Assembly (NCBI GenBank): GCA_949287095.1
Contig: CASEFA010000016.1
Coordinates: 1 to 55,505, forward strand
Direction: 5' to 3'
DNA: 55,505 bases
Origin: an uncultured Bacillota bacterium
GTDB lineage: Bacteria > Bacillota > Clostridia > Peptostreptococcales > Anaerovoracaceae
In this document: positions 22,735-32,071 of the stretch, piece by piece
How the letters are laid out: every line of letters begins with the position of its first letter
Position numbering within the stretch: the stretch's first letter is position 1
Position numbers and translations under genes: made by a program
Notes under the pieces: generated by a model
The model's input: only the letters and a program-made list of their open reading frames with translations
Databases searched by the model: none
What the model was told of the DNA's origin: nothing

Positions 22735-23787
22735 CTACCTTCCCTCTGCAATCAGTTTCACTGCCGCTCCGGCTTCGGTTCCGAAACCCGTATCCAGGCT
22801 GTTCTCGTCCAATGCGGCATACTGTGAAATATATATTATCCCCTTCTGCTCTTCGCTCCACTCTCCGTGCCATCTGTTTCTGACTCTGATATATCTTCCG
22901 CTGCATTCCCCATCGATGCTGCATATTTTGTCAAGGATAAATTCGCCTTCGCCTGAGGCCACTTCCATAATTACATTGGAGGCTTTAATCAGGTCCATAC
23001 CGTTTCTGTCTGCTCTGGCGCCTATATCCACGACGAGATATGACGCGCCCCACTCCGAAGCAGCTTTTTTCCCGATGATTTCGAGAACTTCCGGCGTAAT
23101 GGACGTATATACGGGATTAAAGTATCCGGTTTTAAGAATCCCCCACCCGTTTTTTTCACTTATGTAGCTGTCTATGGAGAAATCCCTGTTTTTCCCGATA
23201 TAGTAAAGCATTCTGCTTATACTGCCTCTTCCGTTGTCACATGAATTCTTCTCATCGTAATTTAAGGGTTCCCTTCCGAAAGGTCCGTAACGAATATACA
23301 GCGCCTTTTCTCCGTACATTATCGGAATAAGTCCGGCTGCCGCTGCCGCAATCGATGTGGTCCCTGCACCTCCCGAAGCCGAAAATACAGTTATAATTTC
23401 AGGTATCTCATCTTCTTCCCTGAAAACAATTTTCTCCCCTCGCATGCAGGTCACCAGTTCAGCGATCACGGAAGCCGTCTCCCTCGCACCCTTATATGCG
23501 AAAATTACGTGTTCCTGCAACATTTCATCGTTTCCGCCTTCGGGATCCGGACTGTATGTCAGTCTGATAACGGCGGTTTCGGTTTTCAGGTCAAATGGAC
23601 AGTCCCGTGCGGTTTTATCGTCGCAAATAAAAATTGAAGGGGTCATTGAGTTGGATTTATAAAGGTTATCTCCGAAATCCGTGGCATTTCTTATGTCCAG
23701 ATCCCGACTGACGGAGGCGAGTCTTTCCATGAAAACATCCTGAAAAACCGAATCCGACAGACTAACATATATTATTGTTTTATACAT
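22735..23787 (-). CDS. tadZ: TadZ/CpaE-like atypical ParA ATPase
   Basis: A 350-residue protein with an N-terminal receiver-like domain (about 1-125) and a ParA/MinD-like domain. The P-loop reads FSASGGAGTTS, so the lysine normally found after the second glycine is Thr; atypical Walker A motifs are known for TadZ. The motif YLVVDIGARADRN stands for Walker B. TadZ proteins localise the pilus machine. It is the first gene of the operon, with AAGGAAG before the ATG and a promoter just upstream. No prepilin peptidase or secretin is in the window, as expected for a monoderm except for the missing peptidase. Confidence 0.75.
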   Translation of the reverse strand: MYKTIIYVSLSDSVFQDVFMERLASVSRDLDIRNATDFGDNLYKSNSMTPSIFICDDKTARDCPFDLKTETAVIRLTYSPDPEGGNDEMLQEHVIFAYKGARETASVIAELVTCMRGEKIVFREEDEIPEIITVFSASGGAGTTSIAAAAAGLIPIMYGEKALYIRYGPFGREPLNYDEKNSCDNGRGSISRMLYYIGKNRDFSIDSYISEKNGWGILKTGYFNPVYTSITPEVLEIIGKKAASEWGASYLVVDIGARADRNGMDLIKASNVIMEVASGEGEFILDKICSIDGECSGRYIRVRNRWHGEWSEEQKGIIYISQYAALDENSLDTGFGTEAGAAVKLIAEGR

Positions 23788-23812
23788 TTTTTACCACTTC
23801 CTTCGTGTGTCC

Positions 23813-23841
23813 ATCTTACACCAATGATTGCCTCCAGTCAA
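23813..23841 (-). promoter_or_regulatory. Promoter of the tad operon
   Basis: TTGACT (23836-23841) and TAAGAT (23813-23818) on the minus strand with a 17-bp spacer, about 30 bp before tadZ. It diverges from the trpS promoter. Confidence 0.55.
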
Positions 23842-23900
23842 TACATTTTTTGTTAAAAATATATATTATTTACAATAAATTCCTTTTACCTCTAAATAAT

Positions 23901-23929
23901 TTGACAAAGGTACGGGGTGGTTATAGAAT
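23901..23929 (+). promoter_or_regulatory. trpS promoter
   Basis: TTGACA (23901-23906), 17-bp spacer, TAGAAT (23924-23929). The leader to the ATG is only about 50 nt, with no T-box sequence, so trpS is not under T-box control here. Confidence 0.7.
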
Positions 23930-23986
23930 ATATCTGTTGTAATTTCAGTACGCTCAAGGCTTTTACATACTTTGGAGGTTTATATT

Positions 23987-24967
23987 ATGAAAAGAGTATT
24001 TTCCGGCGTCCAGCCCACCGGTAACATCCATCTCGGCAACTACCTGGGTGCCCTTAAGCAGTTTGTCGAGCTTCAGAACGATCACGAGTGTATTTACTGC
24101 ATCGTGGATTTACACGCTATAACGGTTCCGCAGGATCCAAAGGTTCTGAGAGAACACATTCTCGACGTCGCTTCTCTCTACCTTGCCGTAGGAATCAATC
24201 CTTCGAAATCTATCGTATTCGTTCAGTCTGACGTTCCGGGACACGTGGAGCTTTCATGGGTTCTCACCTGCTGTTCATACACCGGCGAGCTCTACAGAAT
24301 GACTCAGTTCAAGGCTAAAAGCCATAATAAGGAATCCGCCCCTGCCGGACTCCTTACATATCCTGTACTTATGGCAGCCGATATCCTTCTCTACGATACG
24401 GATATAGTTCCTGTGGGCAACGACCAGAAACAGCATATCGAACTGACCAGAGACCTGGCTATACGCGTAAACAATACGAGGAAAAAGACCTTTGTTGTTC
24501 CTGAAGGAAGATATATGAAGGAAGGCGCACGTATTATGGCCCTTGACGATCCGAGACAGAAGATGAGCAAATCGGCCGAAAACGTGCATAGCAGGATTTC
24601 TCTCCTGGACGAGCCTTCTAAGATAAAAAAGTCCATCATGAAGGCTACTACGGATTCTGACGGCATAATCAGGTTCGATCCGGAGAACAAGCCCGGAATC
24701 AGCAATCTTTTAAATATCTACAGCGTGCTTTCCGGACAGTCGATCGATGATATCACAGCCGACTATGACGGAAAGGGCTACGGAGATTTTAAAAAGGACC
24801 TGGTGGAAATAACCGTAGATGCACTCGCTCCTATCAAAGCGCGCTATGAGGAAATCAGATATTCCGACGAACTCAGGACGATTCTGAAAGACGGCGCAGA
24901 ACGTGCGGGAGCCATTGCCGAAAAAACAATGAAGAGAGTTAAAGAAAACTTCGGGCTGGGCCTTTAA
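23987..24967 (+). CDS. trpS: Tryptophan-tRNA ligase
   Basis: A 326-residue class I aminoacyl-tRNA synthetase charging tRNA-Trp. The N-terminal VFSGVQPTGNIHLGNYLGAL includes the HIGH-type motif (HLGN), and the KMSKS loop is present (DDPRQKMSKSAEN). Length is normal for the bacterial enzyme. The start is the ATG at 23987, with GGAGG seven bases upstream; an in-frame TTG at 23972 overlaps that site. It is a single-gene unit with its own promoter and terminator. Confidence 0.97.
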   Translation: MKRVFSGVQPTGNIHLGNYLGALKQFVELQNDHECIYCIVDLHAITVPQDPKVLREHILDVASLYLAVGINPSKSIVFVQSDVPGHVELSWVLTCCSYTGELYRMTQFKAKSHNKESAPAGLLTYPVLMAADILLYDTDIVPVGNDQKQHIELTRDLAIRVNNTRKKTFVVPEGRYMKEGARIMALDDPRQKMSKSAENVHSRISLLDEPSKIKKSIMKATTDSDGIIRFDPENKPGISNLLNIYSVLSGQSIDDITADYDGKGYGDFKKDLVEITVDALAPIKARYEEIRYSDELRTILKDGAERAGAIAEKTMKRVKENFGLGL

Positions 24968-24990
24968 TGTTTCGGCTCGTTAAGAAAAGT

Positions 24991-25027
24991 AAAACGCCCC
25001 GGCATATAAGCCTGGGGCGTTTTTTAT
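24991..25027. terminator. Bidirectional terminator between trpS and livF
   Basis: AAAACGCCCCGGC pairs with GCCTGGGGCGTTTT, with an ATATAA loop, and is followed by TTTTTT on the plus strand and by TTTTACTTTT on the minus strand. It serves both converging units. Confidence 0.85.
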
Positions 25028-25070
25028 TTTGTAAGAACGCATCCCGGAATTCGCATTCTCCAAAATCATA

Positions 25071-25775
25071 TTATTTCTTTTTGCCCAGATAAGCTTCCTG
25101 AATGGTGTCGTCGGCAAGAAGCTCAGCTGCGCTGCCGCTGGCGGTGATTACGCCCTGCTCCAGAACGTACGCTCTGTCAGCGACGGATAATGCCTTAAAG
25201 GCGTTCTGTTCAACCAGAAGTATAGTCTTGCCCATATCCTTTATTTCCTTGATTATATCGAATATGGTGTTTATGAGCATAGGTGCAAGCCCGAGAGACG
25301 GCTCATCAAGCATAATCAAGTCAGGAGACGACATGAGACCGCGACCCATTACAAGCATCTGCTGCTCACCTCCGGATAACGTACCGGCAATCTGGTTTTC
25401 TCTTTCCTTAAGTCTCGGGAACAGATTATATACTCTGTCGAAGTCCTCTTTTATTCCCTTTGCATCGTTTCTGAGGTACGCGCCCATCTTCAGGTTTTCA
25501 TGAACGGTCAGGTTGGCGAACACTATACGTCCTTCCGGTACCTGTACTATACCGTCTTTCACCACCTTATGAGGCTGCTTAGGGAGAGTGTGTCCCTTAA
25601 GCTCTATATTTCCCGAATACTTTACCATTCCGCTTATGGAATTCAGAAGGGATGATTTTCCTGCACCGTTTGATCCTATGATAGTAACGATTTCTCCCTC
25701 GTTTACTTCAAGATCAACGCCTCTGAGAGCGTGGATACCGCCATAAAATACATTCAGTTCTTTTACACTAAGCAT
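25071..25775 (-). CDS. livF: Branched-chain amino acid ABC transporter, ATPase LivF
   Basis: A 234-residue ATPase with Walker A GSNGAGKSS, signature LSGGEQQ, Walker B LIMLDEP and an H-loop region (ILLVEQNA) typical of LivF. It powers uptake through LivHM together with LivG. It overlaps livG by 8 bp and is the last gene of the livKHMGF operon. Confidence 0.95.
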   Translation of the reverse strand: MLSVKELNVFYGGIHALRGVDLEVNEGEIVTIIGSNGAGKSSLLNSISGMVKYSGNIELKGHTLPKQPHKVVKDGIVQVPEGRIVFANLTVHENLKMGAYLRNDAKGIKEDFDRVYNLFPRLKERENQIAGTLSGGEQQMLVMGRGLMSSPDLIMLDEPSLGLAPMLINTIFDIIKEIKDMGKTILLVEQNAFKALSVADRAYVLEQGVITASGSAAELLADDTIQEAYLGKKK

Positions 25776-26631
25776 CCTTTACACCTCCCAGCTCTTTCAT
25801 CTCCTCCGGACTTCCGAGATAAGCCTCTACTACCGCAGGGTCGTTCTGAACCTCTTCAGGCCGTCCTTCTGCCAGGAATTTTCCGAAGTTCAGAACGTAC
25901 AGCCTGTCGCAGAGACCCATGATCAGGTCCATATGATGCTCGATAACCAGCACCGAGATCTGAAATTTATCTCTTATTTCTCTTATCAGATCCATCAGTG
26001 CTATGGTTTCCTCAGGATTCATACCGGCTGCCGGCTCGTCCAGAAGCAGAAGCTTAGGATCCAGAGCCAGAGCTCTCGCAATCTCCAGTTTTCGCTGCAT
26101 ACCGTAAGGAAGGTTCGCAGAAACCATGTCTCTCACTTCCCATAAGCCCATCAGCTTGAGGAGAGTTTCTGTTTTTTCCTTCAGCATTCTCTCCTCTCTC
26201 CTGTACTTAGGAAGGAACGGCAGGAATGATGCGAAGATACCATAGGTGGCGCTTCTGTGGCATGCCGTATATACATTCTGGAACGCTGTCATTTTCTTAA
26301 ACAGTCTTATGTTCTGGAATGTTCTGGTTATTCCCCTTTCTGCAATCTGGTTCGGCTTTAACGCTTTGAAGAAGAATCTTCTCTTGAGACCGTCCATAAA
26401 GCTGTCGCCGTAAGGGTCTTTAACCGCCAGAGTGTCTCCGTAGAAGCTGATTTCGCCCTCTGTCAAAGTGTACACACCGGTAATAAGATTGAATATAGTT
26501 GTCTTTCCTGCTCCGTTAGGCCCGATGAGTCCGAAAATTTCTCCCTCTTTAATAGTAAAGGATACATCTCCTACTGCAGTCAGTCCGCCGAATCTTTTAG
26601 TCACATGATCCAATTTCAATACATCCGTCAT
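25768..26631 (-). CDS. livG: Branched-chain amino acid ABC transporter, ATPase LivG
   Basis: A 287-residue ATPase with Walker [10 protein letters not shown], Walker [16 protein letters not shown] and the family C-terminus VVEAYLG. In place of the classical signature it has [16 protein letters not shown], the usual LivG form. An insert of ~30 residues ([15 protein letters not shown]) follows the first strands. It overlaps livM by four bases (ATGA). Confidence 0.95.
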   Translation of the reverse strand: MTDVLKLDHVTKRFGGLTAVGDVSFTIKEGEIFGLIGPNGAGKTTIFNLITGVYTLTEGEISFYGDTLAVKDPYGDSFMDGLKRRFFFKALKPNQIAERGITRTFQNIRLFKKMTAFQNVYTACHRSATYGIFASFLPFLPKYRREERMLKEKTETLLKLMGLWEVRDMVSANLPYGMQRKLEIARALALDPKLLLLDEPAAGMNPEETIALMDLIREIRDKFQISVLVIEHHMDLIMGLCDRLYVLNFGKFLAEGRPEEVQNDPAVVEAYLGSPEEMKELGGVKDA

Positions 26632-27536
26632 GACTGCTCACCTTCTTCCTTTAAGAGTGCCGGAGTTTCATATTTCTTTCCTGTAATCTTTCTTTTAATC
26701 CATCTGAAGAAGTCGGTGAATTCGTATCCTCCCATGAGTCCCTGAGGTCTGGTTGCCATAATCAGAACTACTACGGCGCCGTATATTACAAGTCTCCATG
26801 TTGAGAATGCTCTGAACAGTTCAGGTATGAACGTAAGTACGAATGCACCTACAACGCTTCCTCCGATGCTTCCCAGTCCTCCGAATATTACCATGATGGT
26901 AAGCTCTGTGGACTTGGTAAGCTGGAACATGAGCGGCTGAAGATATCCGAGATAATGAGCGTAGAGCACGCCGCCTATTGCAGCGAATGCAGCCGAAATG
27001 ACAAAGGATATCATCTTATACTTGAACACGTTGATTCCTATTGCCTGTGAGGCAAGCTCTTCTTCCCTGATGGCTATCATATTTCTTCCGTGTCTGGATT
27101 TAATGAGGCACGTCATGAGCACGATAGCTATTACGCAAACGATAATCACGACAGGGAAAGTCGTTTTCATAGGGATTCCCGGAAGTCCTCTGGAGCCTCC
27201 GAAGTAATCCAGATTATCGAATATCAGTCGCATGGACTCTCCAAATCCCAGGGTTGCTATACAGAAGTAGTCGCCTTTAAGATTCAGAGTAAATGTTCCT
27301 ATAAATGCCGCTACCGCCATCGCAGCCAGCGCTCCCATTATCATTGCGAGAACAAACGGCATGTTGAAGTTCATAGAACATATCGCCGATACATATGCGC
27401 CTATAAGCATGAAGCCTGCATGCCCGAAGGAGAACAGACCCGTGAATCCTGTAAGCAGCGACAGTCCTAAAACTACCATGAGGTTAACGCCTACCAGAAT
27501 GAGTATGCCTTCAATATAATACCAGTCAAAATACAT
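26628..27536 (-). CDS. livM: Branched-chain amino acid ABC transporter, permease LivM
   Basis: A 302-residue permease with about eight membrane spans. It carries the family signatures SLLTGFTGLFSFGHAGFMLI and the coupling segment IREEELASQAIGINVFKYK. It forms the membrane channel with LivH. ATG 27536 is preceded by GGAGGTGAG. It is 11 bp after livH. Confidence 0.95.
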   Translation of the reverse strand: MYFDWYYIEGILILVGVNLMVVLGLSLLTGFTGLFSFGHAGFMLIGAYVSAICSMNFNMPFVLAMIMGALAAMAVAAFIGTFTLNLKGDYFCIATLGFGESMRLIFDNLDYFGGSRGLPGIPMKTTFPVVIIVCVIAIVLMTCLIKSRHGRNMIAIREEELASQAIGINVFKYKMISFVISAAFAAIGGVLYAHYLGYLQPLMFQLTKSTELTIMVIFGGLGSIGGSVVGAFVLTFIPELFRAFSTWRLVIYGAVVVLIMATRPQGLMGGYEFTDFFRWIKRKITGKKYETPALLKEEGEQS

Positions 27537-27547
27537 ATACTCACCTC

Positions 27548-28426
27548 CTAAGCCTTATCCTCGGTAACCTTGCCCATCAGTCCGCTAGGCTTGATTACAA
27601 GAACCAGAATGAGAAGAACAAACGCCACCAGATCTCTGTACGAAGACTCACCGTATGCAACGGCGAACGTCTCTATAACTCCGAGAAGCAGAGATCCGAC
27701 TACTGCTCCAGGAAGACTTCCAAGCCCTCCGAATACTGCTGCAATAAACGACTTATTGGTTATTACACCTATCTGCGGATATACCGTATATCTCATACCG
27801 AACATCATACCTGCAACACCGGCCAGCAGTCCGCCGAGCAGGAATATAACGAATATTATCCTGTTTACATTTACGCCCATGAGGCTGCTGCCTCTGGAGC
27901 TGTAGGAGCATGCCTTAATAGCAAGTCCGACCTTGGTTTTTTCGATAATAAGAACCAGTAAAATCAAGCTTACCGCCGCTACTGCGAACATCATCAGGTC
28001 CAGTCTGCTCACGTGGAGACTTCCGATACTGATAGGAGTCTTATCGATAAGTTCCGGATAGGTCTTAAATGTAGGACCTATAGTTACTATTACTATATTT
28101 TCCAAGAATATGGATGCACCCATTGCCGATATTATGAAGTAAAGAGACGGTGCGTTTCTCTTCCTTAAAGGTGTATATGCAACCTTTTCCAGGGTTACTG
28201 CCACAAGGCCCGCACAAAGCGCTGCGATTATGATGGCTCCCAGGAACGGTGCTCCGATTAAATTTACCGCATAAAGTCCAAAGTATGCGCCCAGCATGAT
28301 AACTCCGCCGTGAGCAAAGTTCGAAAAGTTTAAGATACTGTAAACCAGAGAGTATCCTACTGCCATAAGCGCGTATATACTTCCTATAGACAGGCCGTTA
28401 ATAAGCTGCTGCAAGAATACGTTCAA
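27548..28426 (-). CDS. livH: Branched-chain amino acid ABC transporter, permease LivH
   Basis: A 292-residue permease with about eight membrane spans, starting LQQLINGLSIGSIYALMAVG as in LivH, with the ILNFSNFAHGGVIMLGAY signature. Translation begins at a TTG (28426) with GGAGGAG upstream. It is 71 bp after livK. Confidence 0.95.
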   Translation of the reverse strand: MNVFLQQLINGLSIGSIYALMAVGYSLVYSILNFSNFAHGGVIMLGAYFGLYAVNLIGAPFLGAIIIAALCAGLVAVTLEKVAYTPLRKRNAPSLYFIISAMGASIFLENIVIVTIGPTFKTYPELIDKTPISIGSLHVSRLDLMMFAVAAVSLILLVLIIEKTKVGLAIKACSYSSRGSSLMGVNVNRIIFVIFLLGGLLAGVAGMMFGMRYTVYPQIGVITNKSFIAAVFGGLGSLPGAVVGSLLLGVIETFAVAYGESSYRDLVAFVLLILVLVIKPSGLMGKVTEDKA

Positions 28427-28497
28427 AACCTGCTCCTCCTTTCCTGTCTGCTTATGAAAGGAGCAGCGCAGAGCTGCCCCTCTCTATCAATACCGTT

Positions 28498-29703
28498 TTA
28501 TGCTTCCGGGGAATACTTCATTATAAACTTATAGGAATATCCCTGTTCAGCATTTTCATCCTTGACAATCTGCTGCATAGCTGCTTCTTTACCTATAGGG
28601 TCATGATTGTCTTCTCCGAGCTTGATGTGACCGGTTACACCGTCAATTTCAACCTTGGTAAGAGCATCGGTTATAGCCTGCGGGTCAGCGCTGCCTGCTT
28701 CTTCGATAGCTGCGATGAGAAGCTGGAATGCGTCATGAACCATGTATGCGTTGATTTCAGGCTGCTTACCGTATTTTTCTACATATCTTTTAGTGATATC
28801 TTCTGCTGCAGGGTCGTTGTAGTCAAAGTGGTTAACTACGTAAGTACCTTCAAGGGCAGGGCCTGCCATTTCGAAGATGTTATCGGAAGGAAGAGTGTCT
28901 CCTCCAAAGAATGTAGCGTCGATTCCCATCTCTCTTGCCTGGTTTGCTGCAAGAGCGATATCCTTGTAGTTAGCAAGCGGGAGAAGTATAACTTCAGGAT
29001 CTGCTTCCTTTATCTTAGTAAGCTGAGCTCTGAAGTCGGTGTCGCCTGTCTTACCTGCTTCTTCTGCTACAATCTTTCCGCCTTTTTCTTCAAAGGTCTC
29101 TCTGAAGTACTGTGCAAATCCCTGTGAATAGTCACTGGATACATCGTAGAGTATCGCTGCTCTCGTAGCACCGAGTTCGTCAGCTGCGAAACCGCCTGTA
29201 ACTGCACCCTGGTAAGGGTCAGTGAAGCATATTCTGAAGTTGTAAGGATTTACAGAGCCATCCTCACCAACAGTGATTGCAACGTTAGTTGCAACGGTAG
29301 CTATATCAGGAACCTTACCCTGATCGAGAGCTCCCTTGATTGCAATAGCCGGAGCTGAGGAGTTAGGTCCTAAAATTGCACTGACTTTATCGTTGGATAT
29401 AAGTCTCTTTACTGCGTTAACCGCTTCATTAGTATCACTCTTGATATCGTATGTAACGAGCTCGAGTTTCTTTCCTCCGAGAACTCCGCCTGCCTCGTTC
29501 TGCTCATCTACATACATCTGAAGGGCCTGGGATTCGCAGGTTCCCCAAAGAGCCGAATCTCCTGTCAGAGGTCCGATCCAGCCGATTTTTACAACATCGC
29601 TGTCTTCAGATCCGCCGCTGCCGCCATCTCCGCCGCAGCCGGTGAGCGCAAGTGATAAAACCATCGCTGCACTGAGTAAAAGTGCTAATTTCTTTCTCTT
29701 CAT
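28498..29703 (-). CDS. livK: Branched-chain amino acid-binding lipoprotein LivK
   Basis: A 401-residue substrate-binding protein (periplasmic-binding-like type I fold) with a lipoprotein signal: hydrophobic stretch then LTGC lipobox (Cys about 23) and a Gly/Ser-rich linker. The ligand-binding region contains GWIGPLTGDSALWGTCESQA and LGPNSSAPAIAI. The mature protein is tethered to the outer face of the membrane and delivers Leu/Ile/Val to LivHM. ATG is preceded by AAGGAGG. It is the first gene of the operon. Confidence 0.95.
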   Translation of the reverse strand: MKRKKLALLLSAAMVLSLALTGCGGDGGSGGSEDSDVVKIGWIGPLTGDSALWGTCESQALQMYVDEQNEAGGVLGGKKLELVTYDIKSDTNEAVNAVKRLISNDKVSAILGPNSSAPAIAIKGALDQGKVPDIATVATNVAITVGEDGSVNPYNFRICFTDPYQGAVTGGFAADELGATRAAILYDVSSDYSQGFAQYFRETFEEKGGKIVAEEAGKTGDTDFRAQLTKIKEADPEVILLPLANYKDIALAANQAREMGIDATFFGGDTLPSDNIFEMAGPALEGTYVVNHFDYNDPAAEDITKRYVEKYGKQPEINAYMVHDAFQLLIAAIEEAGSADPQAITDALTKVEIDGVTGHIKLGEDNHDPIGKEAAMQQIVKDENAEQGYSYKFIMKYSPEA

Positions 29704-29760
29704 GATTTCCTCCTTACCTGTCTAGTCAAATCATGTCGACTCAATTTTTTGATTAAACCG

Positions 29761-29790
29761 ATTATACTCACTTGCTTCACAATGCTTCAA
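29761..29790 (-). promoter_or_regulatory. Promoter of the liv operon
   Basis: TTGAAG (29785-29790) and TATAAT (29761-29766) on the minus strand, spacer 18 bp, about 55 bp before livK. It directly follows the terminator of the regulator gene. Confidence 0.55.
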
Positions 29791-29835
29791 AAAAAATCAG
29801 AAAAATTCACAAATCATTAGAATTTTTCTGATTTT
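29789..29835 (-). terminator. Terminator of the response-regulator gene
   Basis: A perfect 16-bp stem (29793-29808 with 29820-29835, arms built on AAAATCAGAAAAATTC) is followed on the minus strand by eight T. The stem is AT-rich but long. Confidence 0.8.
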
Positions 29836-29864
29836 TGATTCTTTCCGGTTTATTCTCTGTATAT

Positions 29865-30725
29865 CTATCTGTTTTCGTTATATATGAGCAGCCCTTCCAT
29901 GAAGTGGTATATATTCACCTTTCCCTCTTCATCGCCGGTCTCTCTGAGGAAATCCATCTCCTTACGCAGATTTTCAAAGTCGAATACCAGCTGTGCATAG
30001 TTCTGATAGACCTCACTGTATGAATCCTCTATTCCCATATGAGCCATATTTCTCAGCCCCTTTTTCGCGGCTCTTCGTATACGCTGCTTTACTATCTTCT
30101 CCGACTCATCGCGCTCGCCGCAGTAAGCAGCAATACATTCATCCAGATTGTCATTTTCTTTTCGGACAGAAAGTCTGCATATCTCCAGTATGTCCTGAGT
30201 ACCTCTTTCTCCCAGCATTCCAAGGACGCCCAGAAGATAATGTATGGCCTTAAGCTCATCGTCTGAGGCTTCCTTTTTCCTTGCGGCAGAACTGTCACCG
30301 CCTTCCTCTGCAGCACCGACGCCCAGAATATTTCTCAGCCCCCCCAGGGTGTTTTCCATCTCAATCTTCTTTGTAACGCGCTTTACAACATTCTCAACTT
30401 CGATTATGTTTATAGGCTTGCTTATGAAGAACTCGACCCCTGCATTATACGCATCTGAAACCATTTCCTTGTTGGAAACCTGTGAAATCATTATAAAGCT
30501 TATATCCGGGCATATCTGCTTCACCTCTCTGACTATGCTGACTCCATCCTTTACAGGCATGAGAAGATCCACCAGAACCACATCCGGCTTCATGGCGATA
30601 ATCTCTGCGGTCGCCGTAACGGCATCCACTGAAAACCCTATCACCTCACCGAGTTTTTTATCCTCAATGATATTCTCCAAAACCTTTATAATGCTTCGTA
30701 CGTCATCAACGATATAGAATTTCAT
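29865..30725 (-). CDS. Response regulator with YcbB (GlnL-like) output domain
   Basis: A 286-residue regulator. The N-terminal receiver (about 1-118) has the phospho-Asp in DVVLVDLLMPVKDG, the acidic pair VDDV and the Lys in FFISKPIN. The C-terminal half (about 155-280) has the helical YcbB-type domain (AIHYLLGVLGMLGERGTQDI ... RIRRAAKKGLRNMAHMG), as in Bacillus GlnL, which controls glutamine utilisation. Its ATG overlaps the kinase stop (ATGA). It lies directly upstream of the liv operon, so control of amino acid uptake is plausible but inferred. Confidence 0.8.
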   Translation of the reverse strand: MKFYIVDDVRSIIKVLENIIEDKKLGEVIGFSVDAVTATAEIIAMKPDVVLVDLLMPVKDGVSIVREVKQICPDISFIMISQVSNKEMVSDAYNAGVEFFISKPINIIEVENVVKRVTKKIEMENTLGGLRNILGVGAAEEGGDSSAARKKEASDDELKAIHYLLGVLGMLGERGTQDILEICRLSVRKENDNLDECIAAYCGERDESEKIVKQRIRRAAKKGLRNMAHMGIEDSYSEVYQNYAQLVFDFENLRKEMDFLRETGDEEGKVNIYHFMEGLLIYNENR

Positions 30726-32023
30726 GCTGCCACCTTCTCAACGCTTTCTTCCGGTATATATATTTTAAATTTCGTCCCCGCGCCTTCCGTGGATTCCACT
30801 TCTATCTCACCGTGAAATCTGTCTCTGACAAGATCTCTCACCATGGTAAGCCCGACGCCTCTGTATATGTTCCCTGTTTCAGTGTCGAACTTTGTGGAAT
30901 ATCCGGCATCATATATCACGTCCATGTCGTCTTTGTTTATACCGATGCCGTTGTCCTTGACCATTATCACGTACCTTTCACCCGCTGCATCGTGAGATAC
31001 TGTGAGCTGTACGAATCCCTGACGGTCCGCAGCGCCTACTGCGTCAAGACTGTTTACCACCAGATTCCGCAGAACGGACATAAGGCTGAAATGTTCGGCC
31101 ACGATAAAATTAGTCCTGACCGATGTAACGAACTGGGCGTCTATCTTCTTTACGAGAATTCTCTCTTTGATATCCGCATCAAGTATGCTGACGATATCCC
31201 TTATGCTCATCTTGTCCACATCCAGGTCAGCGAGGAAATTTTCCTGAAGTCCTTTAATTACTTTGATATAGTCTTTCTTTATTTCGTGAACATCCTTTGC
31301 GATATCCAGCGACATCTCCCGCACAGACTCCGGGTAATCACCTTCGTCAAGAGTCTTGTACATTTTAAATGCTTTTTTCATTATGTCTTCTATTTCGGCC
31401 ATGTTCTTATTCATGAAATAAATTTCACTTCTGAACACCGAAACCATTATCATCAGCTTTTTATACCTTTCCTCGTGCTCTTCTTTATTCAGAAGGGACC
31501 TGTAGGCCTCGATCATCAACAGAACAAAGCATATGATTATGGATCTGACCAGAGAAACAGCGGCAAGACTTGCGACAGCTCTGCTTTCAGCAATATGTCC
31601 GTCCCCTCTTATGAACATCTCCGCCATGTTTGCGAAGAAGTCGCAGCACAGCATGCAGAAAAAGTAGTTCTTCAGGTTCCGTTCTCTCCTCAGCAGCTTA
31701 TAGAACAGCCAGAACACAAAGCCGTAGGTTATATAGAAACCTATCTCCGGATATGTCCATGAAATTGCAAGTCTGATGGCAGACTCTACAGGATGAATAT
31801 TGCTTCCGGCTACAATTGTAACCGCTCTGAACGTCGGGGACACCACTCCGACCAGGAGCCCGGTGGCAAAGGGGCTGAGAAGATTATAGCTGTACATCAG
31901 CAGCCCCAGTATTATTACCGCCATGGCGATGATAAAGCCTTCCGTTATCACCGATATGGATATCCTGGAACCGAGAGCCACGCACACGGCTGTTATTATA
32001 CCTCTTTTAATTTTAATACTCAT
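30722..32023 (-). CDS. Membrane sensor histidine kinase (GlnK-like)
   Basis: A 433-residue kinase with about six membrane spans in the first ~195 residues, a helical linker with the likely phospho-His in AKDVHEIKKDYIK, and a GHKL ATPase domain (N box LVVNSLDAVG, G1 VKDNGIGINKDD, G2 GVGLTMVRD). The HEIKKDY type of H-box is like those of the GlnK/DcuS-related group. The ATG has GGAGGAA upstream. It partners the adjacent YcbB-type regulator. The signal is not deducible; the absence of an extracellular domain suggests sensing in or near the membrane. Confidence 0.85.
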   Translation of the reverse strand: MSIKIKRGIITAVCVALGSRISISVITEGFIIAMAVIILGLLMYSYNLLSPFATGLLVGVVSPTFRAVTIVAGSNIHPVESAIRLAISWTYPEIGFYITYGFVFWLFYKLLRRERNLKNYFFCMLCCDFFANMAEMFIRGDGHIAESRAVASLAAVSLVRSIIICFVLLMIEAYRSLLNKEEHEERYKKLMIMVSVFRSEIYFMNKNMAEIEDIMKKAFKMYKTLDEGDYPESVREMSLDIAKDVHEIKKDYIKVIKGLQENFLADLDVDKMSIRDIVSILDADIKERILVKKIDAQFVTSVRTNFIVAEHFSLMSVLRNLVVNSLDAVGAADRQGFVQLTVSHDAAGERYVIMVKDNGIGINKDDMDVIYDAGYSTKFDTETGNIYRGVGLTMVRDLVRDRFHGEIEVESTEGAGTKFKIYIPEESVEKVAA

Positions 32024-32071
32024 GGTATTCCTCCGTAACCCGTGTTACGCCTCTATGTCGGACAGATGTCT

